NCBI GenBank assembly: GCA_021464245.1
Contig: JADCRB010000065.1
Span: 504,689 to 568,688, forward strand
Length of the DNA: 64,000 nt
Direction of reading: 5' to 3'
Source of the DNA: Carallia brachiata
Taxonomy: Eukaryota; Streptophyta; Magnoliopsida; Malpighiales; Rhizophoraceae
Part shown: positions 12,060 through 21,817 of the stretch, piece by piece
How positions within the stretch are numbered: position 1 is the first letter of the stretch
Layout of the letters: every line of letters begins with the position of its first letter
The notes under the pieces: generated by a model
Told to the model about the DNA's origin: nothing
The model's input: the letters and a program-made list of their open reading frames with translations, nothing else
Databases searched by the model: none
Made by a program: the position numbers and the translations under genes

Positions 12060-12680
12060 GGAATAATATCCAATTCAGTCATAAACGTTTATAAATTTTT
12101 TCAATTTAATTCTAAACCTTTCAACTTTTTCAATTAAGTTCTAAACTTTTCAATTCTTTTACAAAATAATCCTTCCATTGGCAGAAATTAGTCAAATTGT
12201 TAAAAATGACAGTTGACCAAGCGGAAATATATAAAAGAATCATATATATGGTTTTTTTTCATATTTTTTAGTTGTAATATTTTAAAAAAATATTCAAAAT
12301 GGAAAAAATAATTAAAAAATGATTAATTTTTTTAAAAATGGAAAAAATAAAAAATAAAAAAAACCCAAAATACCCCATTATCACCATTTTTTAAATTAGA
12401 AGACTCAATTGAAAAAATTTTAGAACGTTAAGGACTTGATTAAAATTTTTAGAACGTTGAGGATTTGTGAAACAAAAAAATATAAAAGAAACCATATTTC
12501 AAATTTTTTTATTGATCTATGTTTGGCCAACCGTCGTTTTTAACTGTTTGACTAACTTCCGTTGATAGAATGATCCGTTTGTTAATAAATTGAAAGGTTT
12601 AAAACTCGATTGAAAAAGTTGAAAAGTTTATGATTAAATTGAAAAATTTATAAACATTTAAGACTAAATTGGGTGTAATC
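12060..12680. mobile_element. Foldback MITE in YSL intron 1, copy A
   Basis: Inverted arms of about 190-200 bp (12070-12260 and 12475-12675) lie around an A/T-rich centre. The arms carry the same GTCAAATTGTTAAAAATGAC-type word as the element at 3285-3795, so the two are family members. It is absent from intron 1 of copy B, so it was inserted after the duplication. Confidence 0.7.
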
Positions 12681-13174
12681 TCCACAAAATTAGCAGGTGA
12701 GATTTAGACCGTTGAATCGTAAAAAATGTATTGAATTAAAAAGAAATAAACTATTAAATTAATCATCAGGAAAACAGATAAAAATAATCAGGAAACGTAG
12801 CTGGTTAGCACGAATTCAACTGCTAGAGCTCTCATTTGAAACATAGGAATATACCTAAAACGTGTGATCCTACATTAATCCATAGGTTAATTATTGGTCC
12901 AATCATATTAACATCTTATATTCATTTTTCTAATTAACGTCTGTCAAACTACCATTGCATTTGCACATTATAGACTCAATAATCTTATTTTCAACCAAAG
13001 GCATAAGAAAGGCCAAAGGCATAAGAAAAGTTGTGAACTAAATACTTGAGTTCTTAATTTCAACTATTAAGCATAGACTCATGGTCATGGATTATAAAAC
13101 TTGTGGTTACGGGGAAAGATCTGAATTTAAATCTCAAACTACACTTATAGTTAATTTCCGTCACTCAATTCAAC

Positions 13175-13650
13175 TAGACAAAATAATAATAATAGTAATA
13201 TAAACAAAAATACTTGGTAATTTCACATATAAAATGTCAAAGAGTTTTCAAATGATATGGGTCATTAGATGGTTAAATTTATAAATATAAAAAAAATAAA
13301 TAAATAAATTATTAAATAATGTTGAATGAGAGAATATTGTTACTTGATCCTATAAAGTTTCTTTTAATAGTGCATATGTTTGTACACATGTTGATGTTGT
13401 GACATTTAAATATGCATAGAATCGCCTTACATAATAATACTTTTTTAATTAAGCTCAAAAAAAAAAAACTTGTTAATTAATCGGCGGCTCCCATCTCCCT
13501 ATTTTTTTCCAACTGACAGAGTATAATAAACCAATGAATATATTAAAGCAAATATGAGAGATCTTATTTGTAGATATAATATATCCATCATTATTAACTC
13601 AGACCAAAAAAAAATTGTTAATTAATTTACAGGCCAAAAGTCCTCTAGAA
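13175..13650. mobile_element. Extra 0.48-kb block in YSL intron 1, copy A
   Basis: Copy B goes straight from CAATTCAACTAGACA to ATCCAACCAAATGT (about 24653-24680), whereas A has about 480 bp more between the matching words. It contains no gene, no clear terminal repeats and no A-tail. It is an insertion in A or a deletion in B. Confidence 0.45.
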
Positions 13651-14634
13651 TCGAACCAAATGTCAAAAGAATATTTTGGATTTAAATAACATGATTATAG
13701 TAAATTAAGATTCGGGTATTTAATTTATAATTAGTGATATTCAATCTTTTTAACACATGTCCACTTATCAAATACAAAAGGAAACTCATATGCCAATGTG
13801 TCATCTAATCATTGATCCACAATCAGTTCCCGAAAACAAAAATAATTTCAATAAAGAGAAAGAGCTTTTCCAAAATCCTTGAAAGTAAAAGCTATATAAT
13901 TTTCTTGGATTACTGCTTTCAAAAAGAATTGCAAAGAGAACTTTTTTAAATATATATATAATAAATCACCTAATTTTTAAAATATCTAAAAAAAAATATA
14001 CACAAATATATAAAATTATAAACATGGAATAGATTTAATGTAAATAACTAATCGATTTATATAATCAGATAATTAATATTTATAACAAAAAATAATTTTA
14101 ATTTTTATTATAAATAATAATTATTTAATTATTAAAATAATTGATCAGTTATACTGTACCTCCTAATCACGATGACACTCAAAGATCTAAGAGGGAAGTA
14201 GAGGCTGTTGTACCACTAAAGGCGATGCCAGAGGCAACCACACGAGTCTGGATGACGGTGTTCTTTTGTCTGGTAAAAGGTTGCTTCAAGAGGCCACACC
14301 TCTCCAAGAACTTGGTCCATGTCTTGACAAAAAAGAAGCCCAAAGGTCCAGCTGACACATTGAGAGAAGGTATAATCCCATTGGTGAGGTTGAGTTTCAT
14401 CACTATGAAGCTGAACAATATGCTCAGCACAAAGCTAACTGCAAAGGCCCTAAGAGTCAGCTGTTTCCTCCATGATGGCACCTCCTGGTGCTCAAATATC
14501 TGCTCCACTGTCAATCCTTCGTCTTCTTGTTCTTCTTCCTCCTTCTTTTGATCATCCTTCTTCTTTCTCATGTGATCCTCTTCCAAATCAAGTCCATTAT
14601 CTACTCTATCCACTCCTCCTCCATGACCGTTCAT

Positions 14635-15567
14635 TTTTCTGCTTTATTTGGAGTAGGGGATCTTGGAGATGGTGGGATTGGAATCCTAGGATGTGAATCT
14701 TATATTGGGGGTCATGTAATTTGGGCTGTATGAAATAGAGATAAAAATAGAAATAAAAATAAAGAGAGAAAGGCGATATTTTATTTGTTTTTTAAGATAA
14801 GTTGAGAAATTTTTTGGTTTAGATTGCCTTTAGGAAATGTCCGTGGGACTGAGAGATTTTACCAATCATTGCGGACTTACAAGAGCTTCTTGTTGCTTTT
14901 GTCATATATAAGCCGGAAGTGTATTAGTAGGACAGTGTGTTGGTTTAGTCAGTTAACAGACTGATTTTAAGTAAATTTAATTATTAACGTATAAATTTTA
15001 AAACATAAAACATGTACTTATTAGAGAGAAAAAAAATTTAAAGTACTCTAATTTTAAAAAATTTAATGTTTTTATCTTAGATATGTTGTATATAAAGTTG
15101 GGATTTATTGTACATCAATTATATCTATTTTACATATAATATATATTTTGTAAAATAATTATGTGGAGCGCTGTTTATATCAACCTTATTCTACTTATTC
15201 TCTCTTTCTCTATGCCCAGTCACTCCCTATACCCCTTTATACCCGTCTTTGTGTTCAATTATCATATCCTTTCTCTGAATCACCATATTTTCTGGGTCTA
15301 AAAAATTAAAGTAATTTAGTAAGTTGCATAGAATAAGATTACGTAAATATATTTAATAAAATACGAGAAAAATATTTAATTTCACAACATTCAATTTATT
15401 TATATTTTAAAAAATTTAATATATTTTTTATAATTAAATAATTTAAATTATCACAAATCGATAAAAAATTTTATGAGTTATTTGAAATTTTCTTATTAGA
15501 TATATGATAACATCTCACGTCCAATCCAAGGCGTGAAAGTGGGCAAGAAAATATTTGCAAGGAGATT
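14635..15567. promoter_or_regulatory. Upstream region of YSL copy A
   Basis: No gene is seen. The sequence is closely matched by 26333-27262 upstream of the intact copy, including the CCCTATACCCCTTT and CACGTCCAATCCAAG words. The promoter was therefore duplicated with the gene. A TCATATATAAGC word (14902-14913, plus strand) has its counterpart at 26585-26592, but on the minus strand I could not fix a TATA box with confidence. Confidence 0.4.
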
Positions 15568-16477
15568 TAAGAGTCGCTTTTGACGTGACCCACTGTTGCT
15601 GAGACAAACCTTTCAACATGTACGCCTTCAGCACTTTCATTACGTTTGATTAGACAAATTTTATCTCGATGGGGTTGCATGCTTTGTGGTCATGGATGCT
15701 CCATGTTACGATCTATTGGCTTTTTTCGGGTTGGAAATTTCAGTTTTATCAATGCGTGAGGATTAGGATAATGTACTAGTACCCCATGACGTCGGCCATC
15801 AGGCCCCTCATTACGCATAAGCTAGCATCACAACATTACAGCATTTGAGGACAATTGGCGATCAATAGATGGAGTTTAAAACCAACAGTTCTTACAGAGT
15901 ATCAATTTCACTGCTACAAACATGGAAATTTATTTGGATTTAGAGCCATTCTGTATTAAGATTGTTGAATTTTTTTCAATAAAATTTGAGAAATTTTTTG
16001 CTTGATTTCTCTAACGAAAGAAAGAGAAGACTATCTAACTATTGCTGACAGAATTGAATTTCTATATTTTGGAAGAATTGAAAACTTACTGTGGGCATGG
16101 ATTCTCACAAGCTCCGAGTTAGCTTAATATCATAATGCACTCTTGTTCAGTTTTACTTATTATTTTTAAAATTATGTTATAACTATATCTAAAGACATAA
16201 CAGTTTAGATTAGTTTAATCAAATAAATAAATTCTTTAATTCCCGTCAATATTTTAAAATTATTTATATCGGACCACCGCATATGTTGATCATGTCAAAA
16301 ATCCTGCTAAAACCAAACTTAGCTATAAAAAGATAGAGCAAACTGAACCATAAAGTGTGGTTAAACAGTACGTTAACAAATGATCAATAAGTAAAATGTT
16401 TCATTTTGTGTGGATATCAATACAAAAAGTGAAGATTGTACTAAACTACTAACAACAAATAACTTGATTGTTATGGT

Positions 16478-16533
16478 ATGCTAGTAGATGTACTTTTTTT
16501 TTAATTTTTGAGTCAATGCTAGTAGATGTACTT
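16478..16533. mobile_element. Micro-insertion with 18-bp target duplication
   Basis: ATGCTAGTAGATGTACTT occurs at 16478-16495 and 16516-16533 around only 20 bp. Read on minus, those 20 bp begin TGACTC and end in an A-rich run. Unit C has the word once, at about 30380-30397. This is the footprint of an extremely 5'-truncated poly(A) retroposon inserted on the minus strand. Confidence 0.65.
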
Positions 16534-16605
16534 AATATGCCAGAAAGTTTACAAAATGGGTTGGAACTGTACGGAATGCTGGTGATCCCAAAATGTGGTT
16601 CAAGA

Positions 16606-16899
16606 GAAACGTAAGCCTACTGTCTCAAGTAGTAATTCAATAATAAATTGATGTATTTTTATATTGATTTTTTGGGTTTGTGTTTTTTCTTGATTGACCT
16701 ATATTGGGAATTATTTTAGGTATAAATTGTGATGTGCACTGGTGGAGTCGCGCTCGCTTCTGTTAGTAATCGGAGATAGATCGACATCTTAAGGATTGTT
16801 GAACAAGTTTTTAACAAATAAAATTACTCCAATCTAAATTTAAATATCTAATGACTGATATACTCGATAAAATCCTTTTTTGGGTCAAAAAAAGAGAAA
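16606..16899 (+). mobile_element. Unit-B retroposon
   Basis: About 275 bp (16612-16886) lie between AGAGAAACGTAAG and AGAGAAATATAAG, where A and C have a single AGAGAAACATAAG-like word. The insertion ends in ATAAAATCC and a short A-run. It looks like a short, diverged non-LTR retroposon with a target duplication of about 13 bp. It has no open frame of note. Confidence 0.55.
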
Positions 16900-17279
16900 T
16901 ATAAGGGAAAACAAAAACTATAAATTCCTTAGTTTAATAGGATTATTCGAATTTCCTGGGGAAAGAAAAAAAAAAAAAAAAAAACAGAGGACAGGAGCTT
17001 AATTTCTACTTCCTTGATTTTGTGCCGACTTTTGGAAAGAACCGCGGCTGCACGTCAAACCATTAGAAGATACATTAGTAAGTAGTAACCCATAAGAGAA
17101 AAACATATATAAACAAGCATAGAAATAATGTTAAATCAAATATTAATTAACCCATTTAAAGATAAAAATTTAAAATGAAAAATTTAAGCTTTTCTACTAC
17201 TAGACAATTAATGCGAATCGAAATCTAAATTTGATTTAAAGATCTTTGCGATCTGTTTCCCATTCAAGCGTGTAAAAAT

Positions 17280-17777
17280 TTAAAATACTAAGGCAACATA
17301 CCATTTTTGTGGAGCTCGCCGAGAGGGAGACGATGTTTTGGCACTTGCAGGTAATGACATAAATTTTCTCCAATCTTCAAGTATAATCTTAAGATCATGG
17401 ACCTTATTCTCCAAACCCACACAACAATTTGCATGCATCGTACAAACTGTGTTGAAGTCCTTGCTTGGTTGGCAAAACCAACCAAAATAAGCTGTCTCAA
17501 GAAATCTTGTTTTCAATTTGATCCTCTCAAGGAATGGATGATATTTAATCTTGTTTAGTACATCTTGGTCGTGATTTCCAGGATAAATCTTTCTAGCAGA
17601 GTACCAAACTTGTAAAATTGGATCGTCCGGTAGTTTGACTTGACATAAGTAAAACCCCCATTTGGTTTGTTGTTCATATCATAGGGGTTACCTATATGGT
17701 AATCACAAGCTATTTGGAAATCTGCATCAGGGCGGAAGTGCAAAAAGGATCTTGAAGCCACATTATATCTGCGTCCT
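17280..17777 (-). pseudogene. Glycosyltransferase (PF03407-type) exon 3 copy, unit B
   Basis: Full-length counterpart of exon 3 of the intact gene (30842-31339). It starts after a preserved CAG acceptor with DADIMW and ends with the PQKWYVAL segment. Two 1-bp deletions relative to the intact copy (near 17742 and 17606) break the frame. Similarity continues through intron 2 to about 18170 and then stops just before exon 2 would begin, where STT3B sequence is joined. Exons 1 and 2 are missing, so the copy cannot encode the enzyme. Confidence 0.85.
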
Positions 17778-18184
17778 GAACATATGTTTTGTCAATCAAA
17801 ATTACTAGCTGGTATATATATATTAAGATATTGTAAAATTTTCAATCTATAAACTGTCTAAAAATTGCATCTCATTTTATCTGTCATTTGCTCCAGAGAA
17901 ATTCTTTCAGGGGTTTATAGAATTTGGTGACTGTAAAATTTGAAATTTTGTAAATTTTGAAGTAATTCTAACTAATATAGATATTAACATTATGTATGAA
18001 AAATTTACTTGACTCATCTTCTTTTCTAACATATAAAAAATACAGAATATATTAATATACATAAGAAAAAAAAAACTGAAATTTTCTCAAACTTTGCTTT
18101 AACATTATTCAAGGAAAAAAAATACTCTTTATTTCATTAAAAAAAAGGATAGTCATTATCAAGAGAGAAAGGGAGTAAATTAAT

Positions 18185-18897
18185 GATAAAAACATAGCCT
18201 CCCCAAGCGGAAACCATATAAATAAAAGTAAAACCAGTGTTAATAGCCTTAACAAACAAGTGAAAACTTTAGACCAAAAAAAAAAAAAACAAACAAGTGA
18301 AAACTCAACAGGAGCGAAAATGGCAACCCCTTCATTGTCATAAGAACCCGCAACGGAACGGGAGATGTAACCGGGGCAAATTGAGATGAGAGCAGCAGCA
18401 ACAAGGCCGGCGCCGGAGTCCCAAATCCCTTTACCAAAGAAATAAGCCACAATGGTCGTGTTGCAAGCGAAAAATGGAGTGGTGAGCACGCAGACCGCAT
18501 GTGGACGGCGAAACGGAGGAATCGGAGGGTCCAGAAGATGAAACCGGCCATGACCATGAGGCCCGGATAGATGGTCCCACCGATGATTCGGCCAAGTAGG
18601 TACCAGCTGTCGGAGTCGAACCAGTTCCAGAACTCGTAAAAGCCGTTGTGGGTTAGGAAAAGAGTGGTCCTGTAATTGAAGTAAGGAACGAATTCGTGGA
18701 TCATGGACTCACAGTGGACGACGCTGAAGAGACGGGTGATAAATGCCAAGACGTAGACAAGGCAGAGGATGGAGACCCGGATCAGCAGCTCTTGTTGCTT
18801 GTTCTTCAGCTTGATTTTGCGTTTCAGTGACTTGAAAGACAGCGACAGATCGGAATTCGATGTCGTCATCTTAAGATCGGCGACCATCTTGGCCGGC
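18185..18897 (-). pseudogene. STT3B: STT3B 5' fragment, unit B
   Basis: It encodes the first 240 or so residues of plant STT3B: the basic N terminus, the CESMIHEFVPYFNYRTTLF segment, [19 protein letters not shown], the CPGYISRSVAGSYDNE motif and, in another frame, MVSAWGGYVFIINLLPF. It differs from the unit-A piece, which keeps more distal exons but lost this internal part. Frameshifts occur near 18500 and 18330, and a 19-bp poly(A) micro-insertion with an 18-bp target duplication interrupts it at 18251-18305. It ends abruptly at the junction with glycosyltransferase intron 2 (about 18170-18185). The 5' leader (18898-19020) matches unit A. Confidence 0.85.
18251..18305 (+). mobile_element. 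Poly(A) micro-insertion in the STT3B remnant
   Basis: AACAAACAAGTGAAAACT is duplicated (18251-18268 and 18288-18305) around 19 bp consisting of TTAGACC plus A12. It has target-site duplication and A-tail hallmarks, with almost no element body. It has no counterpart in the unit-A copy. Confidence 0.7.
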
Positions 18898-19259
18898 ACA
18901 CCAAATTAACCACACAAACGAGAAGAAAGAAAAAGAGAGAGAGGCTGGCTACGATTGATAATAAAGGAATTGGGGGATCATTAAATTCTCAATTCTTTTG
19001 TTTCTTTCTGGTTTTTTCTGTAAAGATTGGACCTTTAATGGGCGGGTCTAGTTGTTGAGTGTGGAAATCGAGAGTTCGCAGAGACTTTGGCGGGTTTGGA
19101 AGCGTGAAGTACTGTACTGTGAGTTCAATTGGAAATGAATCAATGATTACCGTCCGTATAAAAGATTACATATTTAAATTTTACATAATAAGACTAATCG
19201 TATAAATAATTTTTTTTTGACGTGAATCTTATAAATGATTGTATAACAAATTAGTCAAA

Positions 19260-20720
19260 ATAAAAATTCTGCTTAAAATCGTTTTAGATATGTCAAAATT
19301 AAATTATAAAATTAGATCGTAAAATTATAAAATTTTATTAAAATTAATAAAAAAATAAAAAAATAATTGAAATAAAATTTTAAATTTTTAAACATTCTAT
19401 CAATTTCCTAAATTACAATTCAAGTAAAAATTATATACACACACACACAGAACAATCAAGGTATCAAAGAGGAACTAATGACAAATAAACAACAAAAGGA
19501 ACAAATGAGATTCCAAAGAACCTATTCCTTCAGAAGATTTTCGAGCTCCAACCTGCAATCATCAAGCCTTCTGAGATCGGAATTATCAACAACCCAAATC
19601 ATGCTATCAGTTTGCTCCGAGTAATTCCTATCTAAACATTTTTAAGCTATGAGTTCATATCAAATAAAAAGCTAAAAAATAAATAAATAAATAAATAATC
19701 TCACGGGCACTAAACAATAAGTAATAGCCATTAAAATGATAGTTTGTAACCATGTGACTAAACAACCAAAAAATCTTATGGGCATCCTTGTAATGGAGAA
19801 AAAAACAGAAGATCAATGCATACTGCAACCTCATTTCCTTGTCATTTAATCCGTTTACCTGATTTTCACTCTTGGAGTTTGAAACCCATGAAGCCCCATG
19901 ATTTCAGTCTAAACCAAATAAGAATAGATCACCCTGTAAAAATCAATTGGTCTTTCGAGTTCTTTCGTCACCTTGTTCTTCAGGATTTCACAACCATGAA
20001 CAGCAGAATATGCCACAAAGTCACCTTAATCATTGCATTTGCTTCAGTTACCAAGTTAAACAGCTAAAAACTATTATTCTAATCTCAATAAACCAACATT
20101 CAGTCACACGAAAGAACATCGACTCCCCAGTTCAAAGTTTTCTTTTCACAGAAAAACAAATTGCAACCACTCTAAATCCAAATTCAAATCTGGTAGATTC
20201 CCATAAGAAATCAAAAAAATTAGCAACAAAAACATAAACCCATATCAAATTGAAAGCTAGAAGTACGAAAAATTAGCATAAATTCCAACAAAGACAAAAA
20301 TTCAACATTTTTGCATCGAAAAAAAAAATCACCGAGATAAAACAAAAACCCATAAAAAGAAAAGGAGAAAAATTCACCTCAGATAACTTGAGAGCTAGCA
20401 GTATACCACTTTGTTTGGATGCTCTAATTTTGGATGCTCTAATTTTGGTTTGTTAAGGAGGAAGAACTAAGAAGAGAAGAAGAACGAAAAAGAAAGGCAG
20501 AACGAGGAAGCCAAGCGCGTCTGCTGCGTACTTTTCCTTTTTACAATTAAAAGTTTCGCTAGTTTGTAGGAATGGTAGGATCGCAACTTAAAACGCGATC
20601 CAATGCAAATTTTATCTACAAACGACTTTTGTAACGGTTCGGATCGGCGGGACTTTGTGGGATCTTATGATCCTACGATTTGAATTGCAATTTTGATAGT
20701 TATGTTGTATAGTGTGAGAC
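19260..20720 (-). mobile_element. Unit-B-specific 1.45-kb block with gene-like parts
   Basis: Units A and B align on both sides (A near 9000-9060) but only B has this block. On minus it reads like the beginning of a plant gene: a pyrimidine-rich leader around 20500-20400, a plausible donor GAG|GTGAAT near 20379, a long T-rich intron and then the ARL2-like exon at 19522-19628. It may be a captured gene fragment carried in by a transposon, or DNA lost from A. No terminal repeats were identified. A CA repeat (19438-19448) sits at one side. Confidence 0.5.
19522..19628 (-). pseudogene. ARL2/TITAN5-like small GTPase exon fragment
   Basis: This minus-strand exon encodes NYSEQTDSMIWVVDNSDLRR followed by LDDCRLELENLLKE. 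It corresponds to the middle of plant ARL2 (TTN5), an ARF-like GTPase that works with tubulin-folding cofactors. The usual FEQTDGLVWVVDSSDLRRLDDC is recognisable. The codon after LLKE is TAG just before the expected donor. The P-loop exon, the NKQD exon and the C terminus are not found nearby, so this is an isolated fragment. Assignment to ARL2 rather than another ARF-like protein rests on that DLRRLDDC stretch. Confidence 0.65.
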
Positions 20721-21817
20721 TTGCCGTAAATTGTTTTGTATTTCATAAAAACAAAGTTCCAATATTTTGTGTTAGAATTACAAGGCACTACTTCACACAA
20801 GGATGAGTTCGGCCAAAACGTGTTGGCAGTCAAATCCAGATCTCTTAAAACTGATGGCTAAGGCTCAAATTACACTATAAGACTCTTAAGATTCTTTTCA
20901 TCTCTGTATCATTTGTTTATGGAAAACGACGCAGTTTCAAATGCAGGTCTACACGCTATATGTTAGTTACACTAATTTATAGTTAACAATAAAAATTCCA
21001 AAATATGCATTATATAGTTATTATTATTATTGATTTTAACAACAAAAAAGAATTTATCGTGAACATATTAATTATCAGATCTACGGAATAAAGTTAGAGT
21101 AACTTCAATTTGTATGTCTCATTTAATTCAACCCATAAGAAGGGAATCATCGTTTAAATAATATTGGACCCGAGCAAGTATCTCTTAAGTCGACCTTCAC
21201 GATTGTCAAGTCTACAACTAAAGGTGGCACAGTCAATAGTTAAACCGAACAAATTCAAGGTCAAAACGTCCAGGCTTTGCCACTGGAATTTGAATCTAGA
21301 TCGTGAATAGAAAAAACACGTTGGATTACCAGCAGACTACCACCTTAGATGATATCATATTAGTTATTATGAGATAACGTGGATTCCGAACAATCACAAC
21401 TTACAATGAGATCACAAATGTATAGTTCACGATAATGTCATTTTATACGTTTATTTGACATAGATGTTTCATTATCTTATGAAAATCGCAACAAGAAAAA
21501 TGTACATAAAAAGTCTCTTGAGGACGATAAACAAAGCATGTATAGACAGCTTCATTTTATATACACAAATTTTAGAGAGAGCTTTATTTTATATAAACAA
21601 AGCATGTATAGAGAGCTTCATTTTATATACACAAATTTTCCTTATGCTTAAAAGGACAGTTGGGACAAGGCTACTTCACTTCACACAGAATATTAGATGA
21701 TTTCTTACATAGTATATAATAGATTATACATAAGATGGAGACTTCATAACCCAGAAACTAGAGCATTTCATTTCTGGCTTAACGAGACAATCAACTCTAA
21801 TCTGAATCTGGCATGCA
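20721..21817. other. 3' flank of the intact YSL gene
   Basis: No gene is seen. It matches 9060-9735 downstream of copy A, with a B-only piece at about 21010-21360. A direct repeat of about 60 bp (around 21530-21570 and 21595-21640, sharing AAACAAAGCATGTATAGA) is present. Confidence 0.6.

Larger units (their letters stand above)
9736..14634 (-). pseudogene. YSL7: YSL7-like metal-nicotianamine transporter, broken copy A
   Basis: The six expected exons, read on minus, are 14634-14214, 11948-11797, 11653-11556, 11465-11331, 11068-10888 and 10797-9736. They align codon by codon with the intact copy at 21818-26332. Defects: the acceptors before exon 5 (11069-11070) and exon 6 (10798-10799) read AT instead of AG, and the nearest upstream AG of exon 5 would add 8 nt and break the frame. 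The conserved [12 protein letters not shown] motif has become [11 protein letters not shown], with one codon lost and Cys changed to Arg. A 1-bp deletion near 9748 ends the protein at KPPIA, removing about 18 C-terminal residues. Most exon sequence is still open, so inactivation looks recent. It might still give truncated transcripts. Confidence 0.85.
1030..15567. repeat. Segmental duplication unit A
   Basis: First copy of a tandemly duplicated segment. The same landmarks recur in B and, for the left part, in C. There is a block around GACGTGACCC (1099 in A, 15584 in B, and a one-base variant near 29480 in C) and a block around ATGACGTCGGCCAT (2316, 15786, 29682). These are followed by the glycosyltransferase exon 3, the STT3B 5' fragment and the YSL gene. 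The A-specific insertions are 1175-2212, 2569-4170, 4762-5514, 12060-12680 and about 13175-13650. Boundaries were set by eye where similarity to C begins and where B begins. Confidence 0.75.

Noticed and set aside
19816..20237. Plus-strand open frames of 83 and 96 codons
   Set aside because: They have no similarity, and the minus strand here reads as a plant leader intron next to the ARL2-like exon.
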